64,000 nt of DNA from Spirochaetales bacterium (lineage in GTDB: Bacteria > Spirochaetota > Spirochaetia > JABEVK01): contig CANJXC010000016.1 of assembly GCA_947478845.1 (NCBI GenBank), positions 1 to 64,000 on the forward strand, in the 5' to 3' direction. Below the pieces are notes generated by a model that saw only the letters and a program-made list of their open reading frames with translations, had not been told where the DNA came from and made no database searches. Shown piece by piece: positions 8,412 through 15,335 of this stretch (the first letter of the stretch is position 1; the number at the start of each line of letters is the position of its first letter). The position numbers were made by a program, and so were the translations under genes.

Positions 8412-8544
8412 GTTTGCCAGTCGGATCAAGACCAAGAAGTCTAACATCTCAAGAATCGAGAATCACGCCCAGGACATCAAGCTCTCGACCCTAGAGAAGT
8501 TCGCAGCTGCGGTGGGCAAGCGGGTAAAGATCAAGATCGTTTAG
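8383..8544 (+). pseudogene. Truncated XRE-type helix-turn-helix regulator or antitoxin
   Basis: In the frame ending at 8544 the sequence encodes [15 protein letters not shown], then [18 protein letters not shown] and a short tail. This is the recognition half of an XRE/HigA-type helix-turn-helix domain. The first helix and the start are missing and replaced by the DinB coding region. It resembles the antitoxin of a HigBA-type pair, and a RelE-like toxin lies just downstream on the other strand but has its own Phd antitoxin. Translation of this fragment is unlikely. Confidence 0.65.
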
Positions 8545-8559
8545 GCGAAAGTGCCAACC

Positions 8560-8841
8560 TTACTTCTTGCTGTAGATGTTCTGATGGTTGCCGACATTCA
8601 CGAGAATGACTTCCTTTTCAGCAATGAGGAACTCGATGGAAATGCGGTAGGAGAGGTTGATGGAAACCGAGTAGCCCTCGAAGCGGCTTGTCTTGAAGGG
8701 GTGCAGGCGGAGGGACGGGTGATGAGGATTAAGTTCGAGGAGGGTAAGGCACTTCGAGTACTGATTCTTAACCTCGGGATGCTTGTTCAGAAAGCGTCGG
8801 GCCTTTTCTTCGTAAGATTCCGAGAAGATCAGTTTATACAT
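8560..8841 (-). CDS. RelE/ParE-superfamily toxin (YafQ-like)
   Basis: A 93-aa basic protein reading MYKLIFSESYEEKARRF with LSYRISIEFLI and a terminal segment VILVNVGNHQNIY, the usual fold order of RelE/ParE/YafQ mRNA interferases. In such toxins an internal arginine and a C-terminal histidine act in RNA cleavage; YRISIEF and GNHQNIY are the candidates here. It overlaps the upstream antitoxin by eight bases, the normal type II toxin-antitoxin layout. Whether it cleaves mRNA is inferred from family only. Confidence 0.8.
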   Translation of the reverse strand: MYKLIFSESYEEKARRFLNKHPEVKNQYSKCLTLLELNPHHPSLRLHPFKTSRFEGYSVSINLSYRISIEFLIAEKEVILVNVGNHQNIYSKK

Positions 8842-9091
8842 CGGTGATCCGCTTCATGTGATCTTCGACTGAGCCGGAGTGAAACCGTCCCTCCGCGATA
8901 TTCTTTCGGGATTCCTGAATCGCCGCGTCCAACTCCAGTTCCCTGAGCTGGTTGTACTCGTCCATCGAAAGCACAACATATTTTTCTTTCCCACGTACCG
9001 TGATGATGACCCCGTCGTTGCCGGGAACAAGTTCATCAATCGCGGTGATGCCCTTGGTCTTCAGTTCATTGGCGGTGATTTGCGCAATCAT
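8834..9091 (-). CDS. Phd/YefM-family antitoxin
   Basis: An 85-aa protein with the Phd/YefM fold order: MIAQITANELKTKGITAI, then GVIITVRGKEKYVVLSMDEYNQL and an acidic C-terminal arm that would wrap the toxin. The antitoxin gene comes first in the operon, as is usual, behind a GGAGGG ribosome site. Phd proteins bind their own promoter, so autoregulation at 9092-9130 is expected, although I see no clear palindrome there. Confidence 0.85.
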   Translation of the reverse strand: MIAQITANELKTKGITAIDELVPGNDGVIITVRGKEKYVVLSMDEYNQLRELELDAAIQESRKNIAEGRFHSGSVEDHMKRITDV

Positions 9092-9200
9092 AGAGCCCTC
9101 CGATCTGTCGAGAGTACTTTATATCGTGCGATTAATCAAATCCTGGAGAGCGTCATGGTCGTTCTCCGTCTCGGGAGGGTGACCGAGTACACCGGCTGCG

Positions 9201-9246
9201 CAAAAAAAAGAGCACTTTCAAGGCGCGTGCGCCCGAAAATGCTCTC
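9201..9246 (-). terminator. Rho-independent terminator, leftward
   Basis: A hairpin with outer arms AGAGCA/TGCTCT and an inner GGCG/CGCC stem (9209-9246) is followed leftward by a run of eight T residues (complement of 9202-9209). No intact gene on the minus strand ends here, so it probably belonged to a gene now lost from the graveyard to the right. Confidence 0.65.
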
Positions 9247-9405
9247 TGCCGTGTTAGGAGTCACTTCAACCGTAAGGTTGTCCGCGCCCCAGCATACCGC
9301 CCGTTGGTGATTCACCAAAAGTGACCACGCCACAGACTAACTCCCGCTGCTACCCCTAAAGGTTTTGGCAAAAGTCGACGTGCGCGCACAGCCTGTAAGA
9401 AAGCA

Positions 9406-9516
9406 CTGATAGGAACTGTGATCCCGGCGCAAGCCGTGGTTTTCGACCAACCGGGGCAGAAAGAGCCCGGGGACGACCCTTGGTCTTACCCCAGTGACGG
9501 TGAAATTGCCACACGC
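9406..9516. repeat. 111-nt dispersed repeat, copy 1 (contains the 49-nt core)
   Basis: This segment matches 11910-12020 at 109 of 111 positions. The first 49 bases (9406-9454) are also found identically at 11727-11775. The core holds a CGGC/GCCG stem-loop in its middle. Copies 1 and 3 have the same orientation and bracket the IS91 relic, the attC-like site and the desaturase gene. Origin unknown: CRISPR remnant, mobile-element end and recombination duplication are the candidates. Confidence 0.85.
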
Positions 9517-9701
9517 CGGTCCTGAATCGGTTCCCGCAACCTCGGCAACGCCGAGCTGAGCCAATTTTGGGCGCGAACAGCGGCGGTTGTCAATCCCAAA
9601 CGCGATTCGGGTCAGGTAGCCAGTGAGGCTCGGGGCATACCTGCCTAGAGGATGCAAATCTCATGAGTCGAAAAGTCGCTGACACGATGGAAGTGGGCGG
9701 T

Positions 9702-10310
9702 TCAGGCTTGAGGGATTGGCGGTCCTCGTACCTCGTGTTGGGCCGACTGTTGCCCAGCGGCCCATTCGATGATCGCCTTGAGCCCAGCCGGGTCGTCGAT
9801 CACCCCGACCACGAGTCGGGCACTTCGGGGAGTTCGGCTGTTTCGGAATCACCCTCGGAGGGCTCCAGTTCGGCTTCGTGGGCTTTGGCCAAGCACGGGC
9901 ATTTCGACCCACTTTGACCTGACTCGGCTGGAATAGATTCCATACCGGCGCACCAGTTGTGCCCGGAGGGGTGGAACGTGTGCGACAAGAAATCAATGGA
10001 GTGGAGAATCCCTTAGGGATTCTCCAGGCATAAGGAACGAAGTGGCGTCCGTCGGGAAGATGTGGAACGTCTTGCACGAAAACGGCCGGAAGTAGGAATA
10101 GTCGCAGGCAGTACACTTGACCCGGGCTACACCTCTGGACCAATCAGAACATGCGAGAAATTCGTCGACCCTGACCAAAGTGTCGGCGGGTGGGGATGCA
10201 TAGCCTTCGTAGCTGACGCGAGATTTGCGAAAGATCGTCTGCACGACGGATGCCCCGTGCGGGGTGTAGACGGCCATATACTGCCCAAACGGGACTTTAT
10301 GGCATTCCAC
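9702..10310 (-). pseudogene. IS91-family transposase relic
   Basis: Leftward from GTG 10310 the frame opens MECHKVPFGQYMAVYTP and contains the zinc-binding region (RVKCTACDYSYFRPFSCK) typical of IS91-type Y2 transposases. Near 10000 it jumps out of frame to C-terminal segments VAHVPPLRAQLVRRYG and YSSRVRSKWVEMP, then out of frame again to VIDDPAGLKAIIEWA before a stop at 9702. The catalytic tyrosine region is deleted and at least two frameshifts are present, so the element is dead. Confidence 0.8.
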
Positions 10311-10384
10311 TTCTACGAAACCGTCAACTTGACACAGAATGCCCCCCGAATCGAAGATGAAGGGTTCAAAGCTGAGTCCGGGCC

Positions 10385-10448
10385 GCCTAACAATCCGATC
10401 AACCGGACTCAGGCCATTCGGCCTTCGCAGGTTATAGGAGCGTTATGT
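10385..10448. other. attC-like integron recombination site
   Basis: The ends read GCCTAAC (fits RYYYAAC) and GTTATGT (one mismatch to GTTRRRY). Inside them, CCGATCAACC can pair with GGTTATAGG leaving one unpaired base, as in the L box of attC sites, and a GGCC-ATTC-GGCC hairpin sits at the tip. Read leftward the site ends GTTAGGC, a perfect core. That orientation fits a cassette carrying the leftward desaturase gene, whose stop lies about 180 bases away. No integron integrase is in the window. Confidence 0.5.
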
Positions 10449-10629
10449 GGACCCTTCGGGATACGGGGCTGCGTGGCCGGCCCGGCGGTACGCCGTTCCG
10501 GGGCTCTGGTAAAGGTACTCCCGGCCGGCCTTATTCCGGATGGAGGCCACCTTGCCCCCGAAGTCCGACAGAACCCTCACCTTAAGGCTGGGTGACTCGA
10601 GGACGAGGCAGGCGACGTCCTTCTAGGTG

Positions 10630-11640
10630 TCAGACCGGATCATCGTCCACAGCCTTGCCCGCCTTCTTCTTCCGGGCAGCCATCATTTGGGCATGGGACT
10701 CGGGCGAACCGTCGTGGACGGTCTTGAACCACCAGTCTAGGGGGAACTCCTGCACGCCGAAGTTCACCGTGAAGTAACGGTGGTGGAGGTAGTGGAAATA
10801 GTGGTCGGCCTCCAACCCCTTGTCGTCCTTACCGGTCAACAGCTTATGAAAACTGGTGTGGCCCAGGGCAGGGCTCACCCCCGCATGGAGCAAGTGGAAA
10901 ATGGCGTGGGCCGGGCTGGAAGGGATGACCCAATGGAGCAGAACACCGGAAAAGTACAAGAGGTGCTCGATGGGGTGCATGGACAACCCCGACCACGGGC
11001 CGATGTTGACGTTCTTGTGGTGCAGGTAGTGGCTGACTTTGAACAAGGGCTTCCAGTGGCTGACCCAGTGGACGAAGTAGAAATGAAAGTAACGCAGGTA
11101 GATGACGGCCCACATCAGCAGCACAAAGTAGACTGGGTTTTCCCGGAAGTCCACCAGAGGAATGAGCTTATTGGAGAAGGCCCACAGGGTCACCACCTCG
11201 TAGGCGCTCCAGATCAGGCAGCCGCTGGTCAGGTTCCAAAAGATGTTGTCCCACACCTGGTTGCCGAACAAGAACTTCTTGTCCTTCCGGGCCATCCATT
11301 TGTCGTTGTATTTGAACTGGATGCCCTGGGTCTTGGCCACGTACAGCCACAAGTGCAGTCCCCCGGCGATGACCGTCACCAGGGCGACGTTGCGTAGGTA
11401 CACAAACAACACCCAGCCCCAATCAAAGGTCTTGGTGGTCTCGAGGCTGGGGGTGAGGTACAGCCAGACCAAGATCGCCAGGGCCATGTAGATCAGGTTG
11501 TGGGGCCACAAATTGTCCCAAAGGTTCTTCAGAGCTTTGAGGGGCTTCCAAGGCCATCCAAACAGTGCGCCAGGTTTGGGCAGGTGGCTGGGTTGCCACT
11601 CGCCGCGGGAGTCGCGGTCGCCCCAGGGTTGGTCGCTCAT
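10630..11640 (-). CDS. Sterol desaturase / fatty acid hydroxylase superfamily protein
   Basis: A 336-aa membrane di-iron enzyme. It has four to five hydrophobic segments and the histidine clusters of the superfamily: HWVSHWKPLF followed by SHYLHHKN near residue 200, HLLHAG, and HYFHYLHHRYF near residue 288. These bind two irons that activate O2 to hydroxylate or desaturate a lipid; the substrate cannot be read from the sequence. GGAGAG precedes the ATG. The gene stands alone between repeats and next to an attC-like site, so it may have arrived on mobile DNA, although its GC-rich codon use resembles the core. The C-terminal tail is lysine/alanine-rich. Confidence 0.85.
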   Translation of the reverse strand: MSDQPWGDRDSRGEWQPSHLPKPGALFGWPWKPLKALKNLWDNLWPHNLIYMALAILVWLYLTPSLETTKTFDWGWVLFVYLRNVALVTVIAGGLHLWLYVAKTQGIQFKYNDKWMARKDKKFLFGNQVWDNIFWNLTSGCLIWSAYEVVTLWAFSNKLIPLVDFRENPVYFVLLMWAVIYLRYFHFYFVHWVSHWKPLFKVSHYLHHKNVNIGPWSGLSMHPIEHLLYFSGVLLHWVIPSSPAHAIFHLLHAGVSPALGHTSFHKLLTGKDDKGLEADHYFHYLHHRYFTVNFGVQEFPLDWWFKTVHDGSPESHAQMMAARKKKAGKAVDDDPV

Positions 11641-11726
11641 TTTGCACTCTCCGTTTGAAAGTCCTTCACGGCCCCGTACATGGCCATGAGGTTTTCCACC
11701 GAGGTCTTGCCCACGATGTTACTGAC

Positions 11727-11775
11727 CTGATAGGAACTGTGATCCCGGCGCAAGCCGTGGTTTTCGACCAACCGG
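11727..11775. repeat. 49-nt dispersed repeat core, copy 2
   Basis: Identical over 49 bases to the first part of the copies at 9406 and 11910, but without the 62-base extension they share. It lies 86 bases upstream of the desaturase start and 134 bases from copy 3. Confidence 0.85.
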
Positions 11776-11909
11776 AAAGCGTCATCAGAATCAGAACCGA
11801 AAATAGTCCTGCCACAGTGTTCCTCCGAAGGATATCCTTGATTATCAGGGCCTTTTGCCCATCTGTCTTTGGACTGTAGAAACGAGTTTTTGTAGCTTTC
11901 AGCGGTCAA

Positions 11910-12020
11910 CTGATAGGAACTGTGATCCCGGCGCAAGCCGTGGTTTTCGACCAACCGGGGCAGAAAGAGCCCGGGGACGACCCCTGGTCTTACCCCAGCG
12001 ACGGTGAAATTGCCACACGC
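11910..12020. repeat. 111-nt dispersed repeat, copy 3
   Basis: Two mismatches to copy 1 over 111 bases, same orientation. Just after it, an 18-base stretch near 12019-12036 again resembles a segment at 9601-9618. The similarity to the copy 1 region therefore continues after an ~85-base deletion or insertion. Confidence 0.85.
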
Positions 12021-12051
12021 GATTCGGTTCAGGTACCTATTTCAACTCGGG

Positions 12052-12207
12052 TCATAGGGTCAGGTACTTGAAGTGGCTGGGTTCCTCGATGATGGCCTCC
12101 ATCGCCATCCGAATCGGCTCCAACTGGCTGAAGATCGCTTTCTGATAGGTGTCCACAACCGCCCCCTGACTGTGCCCAACTGCATAGTCAATTCGAGGTC
12201 GGCTCAT
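12052..12207 (-). pseudogene. Possible tyrosine recombinase C-terminal remnant
   Basis: A 51-residue frame reads MSRPRIDYAVGHSQGAVV, then DTYQKAIFSQL and a helical tail. GHSQ followed about nine residues later by a tyrosine resembles the last catalytic block of phage-type integrases. Everything upstream is missing; a TGA lies 27 bases before the ATG in the same frame. It sits about 150 bases beyond the 3' end of tRNA-Pro, the usual place for an integrase. The family assignment is weak. Confidence 0.4.
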
Positions 12208-12244
12208 GTGGCGAGTTTGCGACCCCGGAGTTCAAAAGTCAAGC

Positions 12245-12273
12245 TTTTTTGTATACACCTTTTTGTATACACT
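12245..12273. repeat. Direct repeat TTTTTGTATACAC, two copies
   Basis: GTATACAC occurs at 12251-12258 and again at 12265-12272, 14 bases apart, each after a run of T. GTATAC is itself palindromic. It may be a relic operator or recombination-site arm of the lost element beside tRNA-Pro. Confidence 0.5.
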
Positions 12274-12310
12274 TTCTAATAAAAACAGCAATAATGTTTG
12301 GAAAAAGAAA

Positions 12311-12339
12311 CGGGGCAAGAACCATAAGTCCTTACCCCG
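12311..12339 (-). terminator. Terminator of tRNA-Pro
   Basis: CGGGG (12311-12315) pairs with CCCCG (12335-12339), with an additional AAG/CTT step inside. Leftward it is followed by TTTCTTTTT. It lies 15 bases beyond the tRNA 3' end. Confidence 0.65.
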
Positions 12340-12354
12340 AATCAAATTGAAAAA

Positions 12355-12428
12355 TCGGGCTAGGCGGATTTGAACCGCCGACCCCTAGTCCCCCAGACTA
12401 GTGCGCTAAACCCCTGCGCTATAGCCCG
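12355..12428 (-). tRNA. tRNA-Pro (anticodon GGG)
   Basis: A complete cloverleaf on the minus strand: acceptor CGGGCTA/TAGCCCG, anticodon stem CTAGT/ACTAG around loop CTGGGGG (anticodon GGG), and T arm GGCGG-TTCAAAT-CCGCC. No CCA is encoded. Its 3' side faces the mobile-element graveyard, which fits use of this tRNA as an integration site. Confidence 0.95.
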
Positions 12429-12497
12429 TAATGCGGAGACAAAGCTAACAGAGTGCTCACAAACTGTCAACACTGCGCCAATGCGAACCCTTTGTCC

Positions 12498-12526
12498 TTG
12501 ACCACGCTCGGGGGGGCCGGTATTCT
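12498..12526 (+). promoter_or_regulatory. Promoter of pyrF-pyrE (predicted leaderless)
   Basis: TTGACC (12498-12503), 17-base spacer, TATTCT (12521-12526). The ATG at 12534 lies seven bases further on, with no Shine-Dalgarno between. Confidence 0.6.
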
Positions 12527-12533
12527 CAGGGCC

Positions 12534-13958
12534 ATGAAACCAGCCTCCGAGGACTTTTTTAACCAACTGGAAGCCGCCTGCGCCCGAAAAAACAGCCTGC
12601 TTTGCGTCGGTCTCGACCCCCGAGTTGAGGCCAAAACACCGCAGGAAGCCCGAAAAGCCATCGTGGCAGCCAACCGCGTGCTCATCGAGGCCACCAAGGC
12701 GGTAGCGGCGGCCTACAAGCCCAACATCGCCTTCTACGAGGCCTGGGGACCCGAAGGCCTGATGGCCTTGGACGACACTCTCGAGTTGATTACCGACGGC
12801 ACTCCGGTCATTCTCGACGCCAAACGTGGCGACATCGGACCCACCGCCGAGGCCTACGCCACGGCGAGTTTCCGTAACCCCAAGGTGGGAGCGGTCACAA
12901 TTGCCCCGTGGATGGGCCGGGATTCGGCAGACCCGTTTTTAAAGCACGAGGGCAAGGGAATTTTTGTGCTCGCGCGCACCTCCAACCCCTCGGCCTCTGA
13001 ACTGCAAGACCTTCCTTGGAAGCGCGACCCACTCTACCGCAAAGTAGCCCGCATCGCGGCCGGTTGGGACCGGAGGGTGGGCCTGGTAGTTGCCGGCAAC
13101 GACGAGACGGCGCTGGCCCTGCTCCGGGAAGCCTTGCCGCAGACATGGTTCCTCTCGCCGGGGGTAGGGGCCCAAGGCGGCACCATGAAGGGCGCCATTG
13201 GAGCCGGGTTGCGCGCCGACGGCCTAGGAATCCTGGTCAATGTGTCGCGCGAGATTGCTCAGGCCGCCGACCCAGCCGCCAAAGCCACCGAATTGTGGCA
13301 GCAGATCAACCTCACCCGCGCCAGCGAACTCGCCTCGCGCGTGAGTGAGCCCGCGCCCATGACCAAGCTCAAACGAAAGGTGCTGGAAGGGCTGATTCGC
13401 ACGGAATGCTTCAAGCTCGGTGAGTTTACCCTCAAAAGCGGCCTCAAAAGCCCTTTCTATGTCGATTTGCGCCGGGTGGCCAGCGACCCCAAAGTGCTCA
13501 AGCTGGTGGGCAAGGCCTACGGGCTTCTCATGCGCGACCTAGACTTTCACCGTGTGGCAGGCATACCGCTGGCGGCCCTGCCGCTGGCAACGGCAGCCAG
13601 CCTCTACACCGGTTCGCCGCTGATCTACCCGCGCATACCCCCCAAGCCCCATGGTACGGGCAACAACGTAGAAGGCGAGTTCAAAAAAGGCGAAAAAGCC
13701 CTACTGCTTGACGACCTGATTACCACCGGTAAGAGCAAGGTGGAAGCCCTCGAGGTGCTACGCTCCGAAGGGTTGGTGGTCACCGACCTTGTTGTGCTGT
13801 TGGAGCGGGGAGCCCAAGGCCGCGGCGACATGGAAGCCCAGGGGGTGCGTCTGCACGCGTTTGCCCAGATTGAGGAGTTTTTCACGGTGGCTAAAGCTCT
13901 GGGACTCATCGACAGCGCCAAAGAAGCCGAGCTTCTGGCCTTCGCCCGGGCCAATTGA
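12534..13958 (+). CDS. pyrFE: Fused OMP decarboxylase / orotate phosphoribosyltransferase
   Basis: A 474-aa bifunctional enzyme for the last two steps of UMP synthesis, with the decarboxylase first, the reverse of the animal order. Residues ~1-280 are a type 2 OMP decarboxylase (LCVGLDPR, then the catalytic DAKRGDIG near residue 100). From ~residue 285 an orotate phosphoribosyltransferase follows, with the PRPP-binding loop LLLDDLITTGKSK near residue 394. The decarboxylase half is of the bacterial type found alone in many phyla. ATG 12534 is chosen because it aligns with the family start and sits just after a good -10 box; earlier in-frame starts lie in the promoter. Confidence 0.93.
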   Translation: MKPASEDFFNQLEAACARKNSLLCVGLDPRVEAKTPQEARKAIVAANRVLIEATKAVAAAYKPNIAFYEAWGPEGLMALDDTLELITDGTPVILDAKRGDIGPTAEAYATASFRNPKVGAVTIAPWMGRDSADPFLKHEGKGIFVLARTSNPSASELQDLPWKRDPLYRKVARIAAGWDRRVGLVVAGNDETALALLREALPQTWFLSPGVGAQGGTMKGAIGAGLRADGLGILVNVSREIAQAADPAAKATELWQQINLTRASELASRVSEPAPMTKLKRKVLEGLIRTECFKLGEFTLKSGLKSPFYVDLRRVASDPKVLKLVGKAYGLLMRDLDFHRVAGIPLAALPLATAASLYTGSPLIYPRIPPKPHGTGNNVEGEFKKGEKALLLDDLITTGKSKVEALEVLRSEGLVVTDLVVLLERGAQGRGDMEAQGVRLHAFAQIEEFFTVAKALGLIDSAKEAELLAFARAN

Positions 13959-13977
13959 CCGCTGAACACCTGCGCGC

Positions 13978-15327
13978 TCAGAAGGCGCTGAGAATCTCGC
14001 CCACGAGGTAAAATGAGCCGCAGACCAGTATGGGCCCACCATTGTTTTGGCCCAGAGCCCACTGCAAGGCGGTGCTGGGGCTCTGGGCTATTTCGAGGGT
14101 ACTGGGAGCGTGAGGTGAAGCTCGAAAGGCTTGGGCCATGGCCTCGGGATCGCTGGGTCGGAAGCTGCTTGGCTTTGTCACCACCACCTTTGGAAAAAAC
14201 GGGGCCAACGCCGCCGCCATTGGGCCGATGTCCTTGCCAGAAAAGGCTCCAAACACCAGAGTGCCGCCCCCACCGAAGAGCTCTTGCCACGAGCGGGCCA
14301 AAAGCTCGATGCTCACAGCCGTATGGGCCCCATCGAGCACCACCCACGGGTCGCGACACAGAACTTGCATGCGTCCGGTAAGTTTCACACGCTCGAGGCC
14401 AAGCCGCAAAACCTGAGCGAGCGGCAGGTTGTTTTTCAGCTTGAGCTGGCCCTCTTCCACAAGGGTTTTCACCACCAGAGCGGCGAACGCTGCGTTGGTG
14501 CCCTGAGCTAGGCCCAGCACAGGCAACTGGGCGTCCAGCAGCTCGCCGTCGCCAAACTCCACCTGCACGCGGGTGCCGTTGCGCTCGAGCCCGAGTTCCA
14601 GTTTTTTGATCTCCCGGTCGAAGCTATAAAGCCGCGAGCCGGTCTCTTTGGCCTTGCGTAAAAAAACGCCCATCGCTTCCGGACCCTGAGGGGCGACAAA
14701 AACCGGAACTCCCGGCTTGATGATGCCCGCCTTCTCGCCAGCAATGAGTTCCAGGGTATCGCCAAGGATTTCGACGTGTTCGCGCTCAATCAAGGTAATA
14801 ACGCTGGCAGTGGGTACTTGGGCGTTAGTGGCATCCAGCCTTCCTCCGAGGCCCGTTTCCAGCACCCGCGCCTCGATGCCCTCCAGCCGGAACAGTTCAA
14901 ACGCGGCCAGGGTGAGCCATTCAAACGTGGTGGGTTCGCCACCCCAGGCGGAAACGAACTGCCGTCTCGAGGCCTGAGGAAGTGCGTCCCAAAACTGCTT
15001 TAGTTGTTCCACCGCTTCGAGGTAAGCACCGGGGCGGAACAACTCTCCGTTCAAGGTGATTCTTTCGCGCCAGTCGGTCACATGGGGCGAGGTGTACAGG
15101 CCCGTCTGCCAGCCTCCTTGGGTGAGGATGGAGGCCAAAAACGCAGCCGTCGAGCCCTTGCCCTTGGAACCCGCCACGTGGAGGCCCAGCGCACAAGCCT
15201 CCGGGTGGTCGCGGAGCTCTAGCAGGGCATGCATGCGGTCGAGCCGCCAGGTGCGCATGGTTGCCGAAGGGGTCTTTTCGAGGTTGGTGAACTGCTCTAG
15301 CCACTGCCAAGCTTCCTGCAGCGTCAT
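13978..15327 (-). CDS. folC: Folylpolyglutamate synthase / dihydrofolate synthase
   Basis: A 449-aa ATP-dependent ligase that adds glutamate to dihydropteroate and folates. Visible motifs are the P-loop GSKGKGSTAAFLASIL near residue 49, SPHVTDWRERI, the ETGLGGRLDATN block near residue 150, and VLDGAHTAVSIELL in the C-terminal domain (normally DGAHNP; the asparagine is threonine here). Start ATG 15327 is chosen because longer in-frame starts run deep into hisD. It follows hisD after eight bases, so the two are probably one transcript. It is convergent with pyrFE. Confidence 0.92.
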   Translation of the reverse strand: MTLQEAWQWLEQFTNLEKTPSATMRTWRLDRMHALLELRDHPEACALGLHVAGSKGKGSTAAFLASILTQGGWQTGLYTSPHVTDWRERITLNGELFRPGAYLEAVEQLKQFWDALPQASRRQFVSAWGGEPTTFEWLTLAAFELFRLEGIEARVLETGLGGRLDATNAQVPTASVITLIEREHVEILGDTLELIAGEKAGIIKPGVPVFVAPQGPEAMGVFLRKAKETGSRLYSFDREIKKLELGLERNGTRVQVEFGDGELLDAQLPVLGLAQGTNAAFAALVVKTLVEEGQLKLKNNLPLAQVLRLGLERVKLTGRMQVLCRDPWVVLDGAHTAVSIELLARSWQELFGGGGTLVFGAFSGKDIGPMAAALAPFFPKVVVTKPSSFRPSDPEAMAQAFRASPHAPSTLEIAQSPSTALQWALGQNNGGPILVCGSFYLVGEILSAF

Positions 15328-15335
15328 CTCTGAGC

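Noticed and set aside
9663-10143. Long open frames on both strands between 9.66 and 10.6 kb
   Set aside because: They are wrong-frame readings of the IS91 transposase relic and of GC-rich spacer DNA; only the short blocks cited for the relic match a family.
10780-11397. 205-codon open frame on the plus strand
   Set aside because: It is exactly antisense to the desaturase gene, rich in Val/Gln/Gly/His as an antisense artefact, and has no domain or ribosome site.
11637-11954. Open frame containing a repeated peptide LVENHGLRRDHSSYQ
   Set aside because: The repeated peptide is only the translation of the 49-nt DNA repeat; frame and flanks are not gene-like.
9406-12020. A working CRISPR array
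   Set aside because: Only three cores, spaced 134 and ~2270 bases apart, and no cas gene in the window.
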